NCBI GenBank assembly: GCA_024275315.1
Contig: JAJRZK010000033.1
Location: 20,237 to 84,236, forward strand
Reading direction: 5' to 3'
From: Nitrospirota bacterium
Lineage (GTDB): Bacteria > Nitrospinota_A > UBA7883
DNA length: 64,000 nt
Below, in pieces: positions 44,495 through 53,451 of the stretch. Position 1 is the first letter of the stretch, and each line of letters starts with the position of its first letter. A model generated the notes under the pieces. That model was not told where the DNA came from. It searched no databases and saw only the letters and a list, made by a program, of their open reading frames with translations. The translations under genes and the position numbers were made by a program.

Positions 44495-44914
44495 TCAGCT
44501 TCTGTCCTTCCCGCCCGGTCCGAGAATGTAGTAGATCGAGTATACGCCGTAAAGCGCAAACAGAGTCCCTACCAGAAAATCTGAAAAACTGGAGGAATTG
44601 ACGGCTTTAATAATAAACCACGCCCCGATGGACGTCAGAGCGGCTCCGAGCAACAGCGTGATTGTATTCGACGCGAATTTCTTGGCGATATGTTTATGGC
44701 CCGATCGCGGTGATTTTATCCTGTATCGCCACTTGATGGTCTCCACCGCCCGACGCAACCGGGCCGATATCCCCATTCTCCCCGACAGGGAAGCGCCGCA
44801 GAAAGAGCAGGCCGTGTCAGACTGCCTGTTGGGACAGCCACACTGAGGACAGTTGACATAGTCTTTTGTAGCTTTGGGAAAATCGCTGGAACCGGGGTTA
44901 CCCTGCATTGACAT
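44495..44914 (-). CDS. Zinc-ribbon membrane protein
   Basis: The 139 residues have an N-terminal zinc ribbon of two CxxC pairs (NCPQCGCPN, ACSFCGASL, about 22-42). A basic stretch follows (SARLRRAVETIKWRYRIKSPRSGHK), then two membrane segments (TITLLLGAALTSIGAWFII, DFLVGTLFALYGVYSIYYILG). Function is unknown. It overlaps the end of the Hda-like gene by 17 bases, so the two are probably co-transcribed. Confidence 0.65.
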   Translation of the reverse strand: MSMQGNPGSSDFPKATKDYVNCPQCGCPNRQSDTACSFCGASLSGRMGISARLRRAVETIKWRYRIKSPRSGHKHIAKKFASNTITLLLGAALTSIGAWFIIKAVNSSSFSDFLVGTLFALYGVYSIYYILGPGGKDRS

Positions 44915-45647
44915 ACTCCAACGCCTGTTTTATTAGAGGTATACTTACTTTTCTACCGGTTGTCAAGGAGAGCTTGTCTATCCTCGTTAACGCCTCAAGC
45001 TGGTACGCCGGATCCCTGGGAAGATGCGTTATCAACCATCGGGCCGCATTTTCAGGCAGATACAGCCTGATGTCCGAGGCCATCTTCTTTAATACATCAA
45101 CCCTCCTCTCATCGCCCACAGGCTGGATTTCCACAACCAGGCCCCACAACAGACGAGTTGACAGCCATTCCGCGAATCGCCATCGCGATGGCGGTGTCCG
45201 GACAGAGGCAGCGAATTTCCCACCAGATTGCCTCAAGGCGTTGTAGAGATGAAAAACCTGGTCCTGCGCCTCGGGGTTCTGTTCGATCGCTTCGAGCCCG
45301 TCCACAGCCAGATAGGAGGCGCTCTCGTATGTCCGCATATATTTTTTCAAATCCTCGTAGGCTTGGGAGGTGTCGACCTTCTCGGCAAATTTGCGCCCAT
45401 CCAGGTAAAGCGCTGAACCGTCGCCATGGGTTTGTGTCACAACGGCTCCTATGGCTGACAAAAGATGAGTTTTCCCGGATCCCGCTGGTCCATGCAAAAC
45501 CAGGCTTTGGGGCTGGTTTGGCGGGGCATGGGGAAACAGCTGTGCGATCCGGGCGGTCTCAGCGTTGCGATGATCGGTTACGAAATTTTCAAACCGGTCA
45601 TTTCTGTCGCTGGGAAAGGGAAATTTCAGTTGCAATTGACCTTCCAT
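44898..45647 (-). CDS. Hda-like DnaA-family ATPase
   Basis: The 249 residues form a DnaA-type AAA+ protein without the DNA-binding domain IV. Walker A is GPAGSGKTHLLSAIGA, Walker B lies in YLAVDGLEAI, and the lid includes LPRDPAYQLEALTRIDKLSLTTGRKVSIPLIKQAL. The N-terminal QLQLKFPF fits the beta-clamp-binding QLxL[FL] motif by which Hda is loaded to stimulate ATP hydrolysis by DnaA. It probably limits re-initiation of replication. A cluster of DnaA-box-like sites lies in the region upstream. Confidence 0.82.
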   Translation of the reverse strand: MEGQLQLKFPFPSDRNDRFENFVTDHRNAETARIAQLFPHAPPNQPQSLVLHGPAGSGKTHLLSAIGAVVTQTHGDGSALYLDGRKFAEKVDTSQAYEDLKKYMRTYESASYLAVDGLEAIEQNPEAQDQVFHLYNALRQSGGKFAASVRTPPSRWRFAEWLSTRLLWGLVVEIQPVGDERRVDVLKKMASDIRLYLPENAARWLITHLPRDPAYQLEALTRIDKLSLTTGRKVSIPLIKQALEYVNAG

Positions 45648-45977
45648 TTATAAAATAAATCTGTCTATGTTGATAAAAAACCGCAATCGGCGCGCCTTTC
45701 GGAGCAAAAGTCCTTAAGAATAGTGAATATACATTTATATCTTATTAATTCAACAAGTTACAGGATCGCCTAATAATTAATCAATCTGTGCTAAGTCGTT
45801 AATAATTAATTGTTTCGTGATCGAAAACCTACGGTTGTCAACACTTTTTCCACAGTCTCTGTGGAAGAACTCGCAAGCCTGTTACAGTTTGTTCTGTTTA
45901 TCGACATTCTATTGACGAAGACCGCGCAGGGCAATAGAATAACGACTTCCAACCAGAAAGAAATATTCGTGATAAAT
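45648..45977. other. AT-rich intergenic region with DnaA-box-like sites
   Basis: The 330-bp gap holds no gene. It has two TAATAATTAAT repeats (near 45770 and 45802) in a long AT-rich stretch. One perfect match to the DnaA-box consensus TTWTNCACA lies at 45846-45854, inside the inverted repeat TTCCACAG-TCT-CTGTGGAA (45848-45866). One-mismatch boxes lie near 45668 and 45899. Promoters for hda-like and mutL must also lie here. No dnaA, dnaN or gyrB is near, so this is not a typical origin. Confidence 0.45.
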
Positions 45978-47813
45978 ATGGTAACAAGCCGGATTCGAGC
46001 TCTTCCTGAAAACGTGGCCAACCAGATAGCCGCCGGCGAGGTGGTTGAGCGGCCCGCGTCGATTATCAAGGAATTGGTGGAAAACTCCCTGGACGCGGGC
46101 GCGACTTCCATACTGGTGTCGCTCAGGAACGGAGGGAAATCCATGGTTGAGGTGACGGACAACGGCTGTGGGATGGGCCGTGACGACGCCATACTCTGTT
46201 TTGAAAGCCACGCCACCAGCAAAATTTTCGACTGGAACGACTTGAAATCAATCGGCACACTGGGGTTCCGGGGGGAGGCGCTGGCTTCTATAGCCTCCGT
46301 GTCCAGGGTGACTTTGTCTACATCCACACCCGGCCAATCGGCAGGTACGGAGGTTGTCATCGAAGGGGGGACACTGCGCGATGTCAAGGATTGCGCTCCC
46401 ATACCGGGAGCCAGTATCCAGGTGAAATCGTTGTTTTACAACACTCCGGCGCGGCGCAAATTCCTGAGGTCGGAAAATGTCGAGGCGTCACACAGCCGGG
46501 AAGCTGTCGTAGTGCAGGCGCTTGGCAGACCGGACACGGGTTTCAAGCTTGTAAGGGACGGCAAGCCCGTATTCGAATCACAGGGGGGCGAGAACAACCG
46601 CTTTGGAGACAGGATAGGCGAACTGTTCGGAGAAAGCCTGCTTACAGAGCTTACGCCGGTAAAATGCGCCGGGGCGGGGATGGATATCGAGGGGTTTGTT
46701 TCAAGACCCGGGATCAGCAGGGCGAACCGAGCTTATCAGTATGTTTTCATAAACGGCAGGTACGCTCGTGACAGGCTTATTGGAAAAGCGATTATGGAAG
46801 GATACAGATCGCTTATGCCCAGGGGGAGGTTCCCCGCCATTTTCCTTAGGCTCACAATCGCTCACGAGCGTGTCGATGTCAACGTGAGCCCCACCAAGAC
46901 CGAAGTCAGGTTCGCAGATGGGAGTTCTGTGTTTGAACTGGTCAAACAAGGGGTTACCAACGCCCTGAGAGCCGTCTTGAACAGCGGCCGATCTGATTTT
47001 GCGCCTGTCGGTGTGTCATTCACAGCGGACTCTTTTGCCACGCCTGATGAACATGGCGCGCGGCAAGACGAAATCGGTTTTCATGAGGCGGTAGCCGCCA
47101 TACACCCGGGTCAGGCGGGCATAAAGCCCCACACGGAGAATGAAGAGGGCCAATACGCCCCATCGCCCAGCCCCGACGTCGTAATTCCGCCCGAGCGCGG
47201 GGCGGAACTGCTCCATTTTGATTCCGCCATTTCGAAAAACTTTGCCATCGTGGGACAGGTGTTCAGATCTTTTATCCTGCTCGAGGAAGAAGACCGGCTC
47301 TTGCTTCTTGACCAGCATACGGTAAGCGAAAGAATAAATTTCGAGAAACTCTCAACGAAATATGGCGAGGGACAGGTTGACAGCCAGGAGCTCCTGTTCC
47401 CAACGCATCTGGAGCTTGCAAAACACTATTCAGAGCCGTTATCCAACCTCGTGGGACAGTTTGAACGGCTCGGTTTTTTCATCGAGCCATTCGGGGACAC
47501 GGCTTTTGCCCTGAGGGCGGTTCCCCACCTTCTCCTCGAGAAGGACTACAAGAGCGTAATCGTGGACATGCTCGACAAGGTCCCCCATCAAAACGGCGCC
47601 ATTGACAACCTCGACAAGGTGGCCGGGGATGTAATCAACGTGATGGCGTGCCGAAGCGCCGTCAAGGCTGGCCAGGCCCTGTCCGGCGCGGAAATTGAGA
47701 GCCTTGTAAATCAGCTCACCTTATGCAAGCTCCCCTATACCTGCCCTCACGGCAGACCTGTCGCCCTTACGCTCGAAAAGGACTATCTCTTAAAGGGGTT
47801 TTTAAGGAAATAA
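45978..47813 (+). CDS. mutL: DNA mismatch repair protein MutL
   Basis: MutL couples mismatch recognition by MutS to strand cutting and removal. The ATG at 45978 gives 611 residues; an in-frame upstream extension to 45810 has no family similarity. The GHKL ATPase is clear (IRALPENVANQIAAGEVVERPASIIKELVENSLDAGA, DNGCGM, TLGFRGEALASIASVS). The C-terminal domain has the metal-binding endonuclease motif DQHTVSERINFE (near 444) and CPHGRP, so this MutL nicks DNA itself, as in organisms without MutH. mutS is not in the window. Confidence 0.96.
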   Translation: MVTSRIRALPENVANQIAAGEVVERPASIIKELVENSLDAGATSILVSLRNGGKSMVEVTDNGCGMGRDDAILCFESHATSKIFDWNDLKSIGTLGFRGEALASIASVSRVTLSTSTPGQSAGTEVVIEGGTLRDVKDCAPIPGASIQVKSLFYNTPARRKFLRSENVEASHSREAVVVQALGRPDTGFKLVRDGKPVFESQGGENNRFGDRIGELFGESLLTELTPVKCAGAGMDIEGFVSRPGISRANRAYQYVFINGRYARDRLIGKAIMEGYRSLMPRGRFPAIFLRLTIAHERVDVNVSPTKTEVRFADGSSVFELVKQGVTNALRAVLNSGRSDFAPVGVSFTADSFATPDEHGARQDEIGFHEAVAAIHPGQAGIKPHTENEEGQYAPSPSPDVVIPPERGAELLHFDSAISKNFAIVGQVFRSFILLEEEDRLLLLDQHTVSERINFEKLSTKYGEGQVDSQELLFPTHLELAKHYSEPLSNLVGQFERLGFFIEPFGDTAFALRAVPHLLLEKDYKSVIVDMLDKVPHQNGAIDNLDKVAGDVINVMACRSAVKAGQALSGAEIESLVNQLTLCKLPYTCPHGRPVALTLEKDYLLKGFLRK

Positions 47814-47901
47814 TGCGCCAGGCGATGAAAACGCCGGAAAAAATCCGCGCGCACCTCCACAGTCTGAACAGCTATCGCCAAACACAGGTTAAAGGCACCG
47901 T

Positions 47902-48294
47902 TTACCGGCTCTCCTCCCCCTCTCCCTTGGCCCGTTTTTTGTCCAGAACGTCTTTTATGGAGGCAAGCAACGGCTCCAGGTTGGACGATTTTACGATATA
48001 CGCCTCCGAAGCCCATACCCGGAAATCCTGTTTGTAGTCCGAATAGGCTGTGCACAATATTACAGGAGTGGTCTTGTCTGTCTCCCGGAACCTCCGCAGA
48101 AACTCTATTCCATCGATACCAGGCATTCTGATATCCAGCGTCATAAGATCAGGATGGAACTGCGCGATCTTCTTTTCGGCGTCCTTGGCGTCTTTCGCTG
48201 TTTCAACTTCGTAACCGGCTTCGACAAGCTCTTCGCGGTATAGCAACCGGATATGCTCCTCGTCGTCTACAACCAGTATTTTGGTTTTTGGCAA
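47902..48294 (-). CDS. Single-domain response regulator
   Basis: The 130 residues are one receiver domain (ILVVDDEEHIRLLYREELVEAGYEVETA, phosphoacceptor Asp in LMTLDIRMPGIDGIEF, Thr in LCTAYS, Lys in YIVKSSNLEPLL). It has no output domain, so it acts by protein contact or as a phosphate relay. It lies 15 bp after the large GAF histidine kinase and is presumably its partner. The tail KKRAKGEGEESR is charged and probably disordered. Confidence 0.9.
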   Translation of the reverse strand: MPKTKILVVDDEEHIRLLYREELVEAGYEVETAKDAKDAEKKIAQFHPDLMTLDIRMPGIDGIEFLRRFRETDKTTPVILCTAYSDYKQDFRVWASEAYIVKSSNLEPLLASIKDVLDKKRAKGEGEESR

Positions 48295-48309
48295 TCTGAA
48301 TTCCCGATT

Positions 48310-50718
48310 TTAGGTTTTGTTCAAATGATTACCTGCCTTGTATGGCAGATCGATTGTAAAAGTTACCCCAACTCCAAGTTCATTGTCAATTTCCAAAGAA
48401 CCGTGATGCAACCTGACGATTTTTTTGCACAGCGACAGGCCCAGCCCCGTACCCTGGGATTTGGTTGTAAAAAATGGATCGAAAATATGCGTGATATCCT
48501 CGTCAGCCACCCCGCCGCCCGTGTCGGATATGGTAAGCCTGTTGTATGGCGCGCCGTTATTGCCATGTTGCGTCACTATAGTCATCTTCCGTCCCTGGCT
48601 GTGGCGGTCGCAGTTCATGGCTTCAATGGCGTTCAGGATAAGGTTGATGACAACCTGCTTGATCCATGTCGGGTCGATTGGTATCTCCACCAGATCATCA
48701 GCCAGATTCATGCTCACTTCTATTCCTTGCTCGCTGATCAGCCGCCAATAAAAATCTACAGAATCCCTTACTATCTGGTTGATATCGGTGGCTTCCCTGT
48801 TTATGGATAGTTCTTTTGACACATCCAGCGCGTTGGTCAGCAATTTTTCCAGACGCTCCACCTCTTCTACTATTATCGAGGAGTAACGCTCCCCGCCCTG
48901 GTTATCGCTGTAGATGGATTTCAGCCGCCTGGCAAAACCTCCGATGGTAACCAGTGGATTTTTAAGCTCATGGGCAAGCTCGGCGGCCACCTCTCCCAAC
49001 GTGGACAGGCGCTCCACCCTGGCCATCTGGTTTTCGATGTTGAGAAGCTCCTTGCTGACGGTGGCCCAGCGCTGAAACAGCCTGATGTTCTCTATGGCCC
49101 ACGCGGCAGGAGCCGCAAAACGGGTCAGCAACCTTATATCGGCATCTGTAATGGGCATGTTGTTGTAACGGTTGTCCACCAGGATCGCCCCGAGGGCGGT
49201 GTCCCTGGCGACAAGAGGCACAATGGCGAACCGGTGACAGTCGATGGCGTTGGCCAGCCCCATGTCGCTTGCGGTCAGATCATCCGGGTTTATGACGTTG
49301 ACTGCTGTTTTGTCTTCAATGACCTTTTTGACAATAGCGCCTGCCTCGTCTCCTGACAGGGGTAATCGCAAGGATCGGGCGCGGATGTTGAAATTCGATG
49401 TTTGAATCTCCTCGGGATCTCTGGCCAACAGCCATGGCACCAGGTCATCCTGGGGAAGCTGTTCCGACGCGCTCCAGATTCTGCCTGCGTCTTCCGCCGA
49501 ATCAGGCCCCATGCCGATGATTCCCTGCAAAAGGTTGGAGCTTTCGTTGACAAACAGCATGATGGCGCGGTTAAAGCCCAGTCCGCTACCCACTGTTACG
49601 CAGGAGAGGATCACGCGGAGCAGATCATCCAGGTTGATGGTCCTCTGCATCGCCAGGGAGAGCTGAAACAGAATTGAAAGCTCGCGCACATTCTGTTTGT
49701 TCTCGTCGAGGGCTTTTTGGAGGCGAATGTGGGTCGTGGCCCTGGATATGGCCTGGGCGGCTGTCTGTGACAGGTCTTTTAGCGCCTGGATCTCGTCGCT
49801 GGTAAAGGCGGAGTAGTAATCCAGTTTGTTGGCGACCCTGTCCCCGATCAGCAACACTCCATACACATGCCCTTCGAAAATCATGGGAGAGCATACGACA
49901 GAAACCTCCGCCACCCTCTTCAGGCTTTCATAATCATCGTCAGAGCTTATATCAGGAACATTTATCAGCCGCTGGTTCCTGGCGGCGTCGGTTACGATCC
50001 CTTCCCTTACCGGTCCCATCCATTCCGAATCGCCTGTGGATTCGGGCCAATGGTTTTTTTCTATATCACCGTCCGGACCGGTCAGCCAGGTTATCCTGAT
50101 CCTGGCGCCGATAAGCTCCGTTGTGCTGTCTACAACAATTCGCAGTATCTCGTCCAGGTCATTAGTGGCGTTGATCTGGCGCGCTGTATCGTTTAACTGT
50201 ATCAGAACGTTCGCTTTTTTCCTTAACCACTTAAAATCCCTGGCGGCTTTTATCGCTCCGGCCACCTCCTTTGATATGCCTTCGAGCTTGGCGATTTCTT
50301 CCTGCGAATATTCCTTCTCCTCTACGCTTTGAACATACAGCACCCCGAAGCAGTCGTCTTCATCAATAATGGGAACACCTAACATGCTGACGAATTTGTC
50401 TTCTCCGGAAACGGGCACAAAATGATAATCGGGATCGTTCTTCGCCACGGAAAGAGATACCGGCCTTTTATCGCGAACGATGCGCCATGACACGCCCGTG
50501 TCCTTCGGCAAGCGCACGGCGTCTATCGCTTCGATCTTAAAGCCGTAGCTGGCCTTGAGGATCAACGTCTGTCTCGATTCGTCGAGAAGAAGCACAACAC
50601 AAGCCTCGGCTCCCATCTCGACCAGGGTCTGGCGCACAATCTGGTCAAGCATGGTTTTCAAATCCAGGCGTGACCTGGTGATGCGGCCAATGCTAAGGAA
50701 ATCGTCGCTAGGGCTCAT
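48310..50718 (-). CDS. Soluble sensor histidine kinase with three GAF domains
   Basis: The 802 residues have no membrane helix. Three GAF-type sensors lie at about 20-155 (ACVVLLLDESRQTLILKASYGF), 175-325 (ISSDDDYESLKRVAEVSVVCSPMIFEGHVYGVLLIGD) and 355-560 (CHRFAIVPLVARDTALGAILVDN). The phosphotransfer domain has the His in ELAHELKNPLVTI (about 595), and the ATPase has LILNAIEAM, ISDTGGGV and GTGLGLSLCK. The start overlaps the glgA stop as ATGA. It belongs to the galT-glgA-kinase-regulator operon, suggesting that glycogen or sugar-nucleotide metabolism and this signal path are expressed together. Confidence 0.92.
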   Translation of the reverse strand: MSPSDDFLSIGRITRSRLDLKTMLDQIVRQTLVEMGAEACVVLLLDESRQTLILKASYGFKIEAIDAVRLPKDTGVSWRIVRDKRPVSLSVAKNDPDYHFVPVSGEDKFVSMLGVPIIDEDDCFGVLYVQSVEEKEYSQEEIAKLEGISKEVAGAIKAARDFKWLRKKANVLIQLNDTARQINATNDLDEILRIVVDSTTELIGARIRITWLTGPDGDIEKNHWPESTGDSEWMGPVREGIVTDAARNQRLINVPDISSDDDYESLKRVAEVSVVCSPMIFEGHVYGVLLIGDRVANKLDYYSAFTSDEIQALKDLSQTAAQAISRATTHIRLQKALDENKQNVRELSILFQLSLAMQRTINLDDLLRVILSCVTVGSGLGFNRAIMLFVNESSNLLQGIIGMGPDSAEDAGRIWSASEQLPQDDLVPWLLARDPEEIQTSNFNIRARSLRLPLSGDEAGAIVKKVIEDKTAVNVINPDDLTASDMGLANAIDCHRFAIVPLVARDTALGAILVDNRYNNMPITDADIRLLTRFAAPAAWAIENIRLFQRWATVSKELLNIENQMARVERLSTLGEVAAELAHELKNPLVTIGGFARRLKSIYSDNQGGERYSSIIVEEVERLEKLLTNALDVSKELSINREATDINQIVRDSVDFYWRLISEQGIEVSMNLADDLVEIPIDPTWIKQVVINLILNAIEAMNCDRHSQGRKMTIVTQHGNNGAPYNRLTISDTGGGVADEDITHIFDPFFTTKSQGTGLGLSLCKKIVRLHHGSLEIDNELGVGVTFTIDLPYKAGNHLNKT

Positions 50719-52190
50719 TTCGATATTCCGCTTGTCATGGCCCGATCATACAAACTCTCATACCGACCCGCTGACTTTGACCAGGAGTGATCTTCGTTCA
50801 TTCCTCTAGATATGATTCTAGTCCATTTGAGCGGAAAACGGCGGTAAAAGTCGACGGCTTCCATGATTTTCTTCGCCAGCGCCTTCGGTGAGTAATCGGC
50901 GAATTTAAACCCGTTACCGCCGCTCGCTCCCGGGTCCACCTGGCTGACAGTGTCGTTCAGCCCGCCGACAGCCCGCACTACCGGCGCGGTTCCATAAGCC
51001 AACGCATACATCTGCGTCAACCCGCAAGGCTCATAACGGGAGGGGACAATTAAAATATCCGACGCCGCGATGATTTTGTGGGCCATGGCTTCAGAGAATC
51101 CGATATTGATGGCGGCTTTGCCGGAATGTCTTTGCCCGACTTTTTTGAACTCCTCCTCCAGATGAGAATCGCCAGAGCCTAAAAGCACCAGTTTCACGCC
51201 GCTATTCAGGATTTCATCGGCGCATTCCAGCAATATGTCCATCCCCTTCTGCTCCGCCAGCCTGGAAACGATCCCCGCCACCGGCTCGTCCCCGCGGGAC
51301 AGTCCCATCTCCTTAAGGAGGCTTTCTTTGCACACCTTTTTGCCCCCCAGATCATCGGATGTAAAGTTTGCGGGGATGAGCCGGTCCGTCGGTGGGTTCC
51401 ACTCGTGCGTGTCGATTCCGTTTACAACACCAAACAGGTCCGCAGCCCTGTCCAGCAACACTCCATCCAGCCCCCAGCCATTTTCCGGCGACAAAATTTC
51501 CTTGGCGTATGTTTCGGAGACAGTCGCAAGAATATCGGAAAACAGCAGACCGCTTTTCAGAAAGTTGATCTTGCCATAAAATTCCATCACCCCGGAGCTG
51601 TACAACTCCCAGCTCAACCCCGTCAGATGCCACTTTTCAGGAGTGAACAAGCCCTGGTACCCCAGGTTGTGGATTGTAAGGAGGGTGGCCGCGTTGGCCA
51701 GGGAAGGGTTGCCGGCGTAACGGGTTTTGAGATATGCGGGGATCAGGGCCGTTTGCCAGTCGTTTACGTGAAATATATCAGGTTCAAGCTTCAGCTTTGC
51801 AACGGCTTCAAGAACCGCCATGGAAAAAAATATGAACCTCTCGGCGTTGTCGTCATAATCTCCCGCCGGTGTGTTGTAAAGACGCTCCCGATCAAAGTAG
51901 CCGTCGTTTTGCACGAAATAAACGCTCAACCGGCCCAGTTTCGCCCCCAGAATCGATCCCCGGACAACCCGGGCTGAGATGGGAACTTTAACCGAAACTC
52001 CTGTCGGCTTGATCAAATGGGCCTTTATATCCACCTGGCGGTACAGCGGAACAAAAAGACTCACATTGTGACCCCTGTCGGCCAGCGCGACGGCGAGTGA
52101 ACCGGCCACATCGGCCAACCCTCCGGTTTTGCAAAAGGGAACCGCCTCGGACGCCACAAAAACAATGTTCAGTTTTTTCTTTTTTTCCAT
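50715..52190 (-). CDS. glgA: Glycogen synthase
   Basis: GlgA extends alpha-1,4-glucan from ADP-glucose (or UDP-glucose). The 491 residues match bacterial GlgA (about 477). The N-terminal KTGGLADVAGSLAVALADRGH is the donor-binding KxGGL motif; HVNDWQTALIPAYLKTRY, TIHNLGYQGLF, NGIDTHEWNPPTD and VPSRYEPCGLTQMYALAYGTAPVVRAVGGLNDTV are family hallmarks. It follows galT by 28 bp and overlaps the kinase gene by 4 bases. Confidence 0.95.
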   Translation of the reverse strand: MEKKKKLNIVFVASEAVPFCKTGGLADVAGSLAVALADRGHNVSLFVPLYRQVDIKAHLIKPTGVSVKVPISARVVRGSILGAKLGRLSVYFVQNDGYFDRERLYNTPAGDYDDNAERFIFFSMAVLEAVAKLKLEPDIFHVNDWQTALIPAYLKTRYAGNPSLANAATLLTIHNLGYQGLFTPEKWHLTGLSWELYSSGVMEFYGKINFLKSGLLFSDILATVSETYAKEILSPENGWGLDGVLLDRAADLFGVVNGIDTHEWNPPTDRLIPANFTSDDLGGKKVCKESLLKEMGLSRGDEPVAGIVSRLAEQKGMDILLECADEILNSGVKLVLLGSGDSHLEEEFKKVGQRHSGKAAINIGFSEAMAHKIIAASDILIVPSRYEPCGLTQMYALAYGTAPVVRAVGGLNDTVSQVDPGASGGNGFKFADYSPKALAKKIMEAVDFYRRFPLKWTRIISRGMNEDHSWSKSAGRYESLYDRAMTSGISK

Positions 52191-52218
52191 TTTGCCAACG
52201 GATTCACCCTGCGTCGTT

Positions 52219-53214
52219 TCACGCCTGTCGAAGAGCTTTTGCCGCCTCCTCGGGTGGTACGGAGTTTATGTGAAAACCGGCGCCCCACTCGAACCCGGCC
52301 GCCTGGCCCAAAACGGGCATGAATTCCATATGCCAGTGATAGTGACCCGCGCAGGACGGCTCTCCGAAGGGGGCTGTGTGAAGCATCAGGTTGTATGGCG
52401 GCGACCCAAGGAGATAGTCAACGCGGCCAACGGTATCCTTGAAAATTTCAGCCAGAGCGCGTATGGAGCCATCCGTGGAGCTCTCAAACATGGGTGAATG
52501 CTTTTTTGGCGCCAGCCAGGTTTCATAGGCGAACCTGGAAGCGTATGGAGCCAATGCGACAAAAAGATCGTTTTCAGAAACGATTCGATCACCGGTGACA
52601 ACTTCATCCCTGATAATGTCGCAATAGACGCAACTTCCATGTTTGGCCCTGTACGTTTTGGAGCCAGCCAGCTCTTCACCTAAAAGCCTGGAAACAACCG
52701 GCATAGCGATTATCTGGGAGTGTGAATGTTCCAGCGAAGCCCCCGCTTCGTGACCATGGTTCTTGAAAAACTGGGCGCACCGGATCCGGCTGTCTTCTTT
52801 GAATACGTTGAATCTGGAACGGACAGTCATAAAAAGATCGGAGATATTGTCCACGGGCAAGGCCGCCAGCGCCTGGTCATGATCGGGTGTCTCTATCAGC
52901 ACCTCGTGCATACCAACCCCGCTCATACGGTCGTATATCCCGTTTTTCATCCTTTCAAGCTCGCCCTCGGCCTTCAGCGCGGGAAACTTGTTGGGCACCA
53001 CACGCAAACTCCACCCGGGACGGTCCGGACGGGAGCCATGATCACGCAGGGCCAGAACTTCCGGCGGCGTCGAGCTTTCGTTGTTTTCGCAAAAGGGGCA
53101 AAAAGTGTCTTCAGCGATTACCTTTTCCACAAATCTGGTCATGGGCCTTTGCGCGCGCTGGGCGCTTATGATAACCCATCGGTCAACTATCGGGTCGCGT
53201 CTGAGCTCTCGCAT
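52219..53214 (-). CDS. galT: Galactose-1-phosphate uridylyltransferase-like protein
   Basis: The product has 331 residues from the ATG at 53214, which has AGGA 9 bases upstream and gives the usual start MRELRRDPIVDRWVIIS. The zinc and nucleotide regions include FCPFCENNESSTPPE; the active-site HIT-like motif is GASLEHSHSQIIAMP (His-x-His), with YHWHMEFMPVLGQAAGFEWGAGFHIN at the end. It exchanges hexose 1-phosphate and a nucleotide-sugar. Beside glgA in a lineage without other galactose genes here, it may act on glucose/ADP-glucose metabolism, as GalT-like ADP-glucose phosphorylases do. Confidence 0.88.
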   Translation of the reverse strand: MRELRRDPIVDRWVIISAQRAQRPMTRFVEKVIAEDTFCPFCENNESSTPPEVLALRDHGSRPDRPGWSLRVVPNKFPALKAEGELERMKNGIYDRMSGVGMHEVLIETPDHDQALAALPVDNISDLFMTVRSRFNVFKEDSRIRCAQFFKNHGHEAGASLEHSHSQIIAMPVVSRLLGEELAGSKTYRAKHGSCVYCDIIRDEVVTGDRIVSENDLFVALAPYASRFAYETWLAPKKHSPMFESSTDGSIRALAEIFKDTVGRVDYLLGSPPYNLMLHTAPFGEPSCAGHYHWHMEFMPVLGQAAGFEWGAGFHINSVPPEEAAKALRQA

Positions 53215-53391
53215 CGAATACAATCCTGGAAATACCATCATGGACTGCGCCGGACGCGCATCGTAGGGGCATCGTAAAGTGGCCCGGGGGCAAAGTCAAA
53301 TCAAAACAGGTTTTTAAAGACATTGTGCGTGTGGCGCGGGCATAATGAAATTGTGTAACAAAGAAAGCTTTTATTAAGGCACAATATTATT

Positions 53392-53451
53392 ATGAGCGAC
53401 GACAGAAAAACCGGAGGCGAGCCCAACGGGTTCTATAACGTTAATGAATGA
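53392..53451 (+). CDS. Possible 19-residue leader peptide before the NtrC-type gene
   Basis: An ATG at 53392 opens a 19-codon frame (MSDDRKTGGEPNGFYNVNE) whose stop TGA overlaps the first codons of the NtrC-type gene (53444). The NtrC ATG itself has no good ribosome-binding site, so coupling to this short frame would help start it. AAGG lies 11 or 12 bases before the short frame. It may also be chance. Confidence 0.3.
   Translation: MSDDRKTGGEPNGFYNVNE

Noticed and set aside
45648..45977. A standard chromosomal origin
   Set aside because: Only one perfect box and no dnaA, dnaN, gyrB, parA or rpmH nearby; the region is kept as a curiosity only.
45810..45977. Longer MutL starting at 45810
   Set aside because: The extra 56 residues do not resemble MutL, and the family sequence begins at the ATG at 45978.
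53242..53391. Sigma54 promoter between galT and the NtrC-type gene
   Set aside because: TGGC occurs near 53330, but the matching TTGCA-type -12 element is absent.
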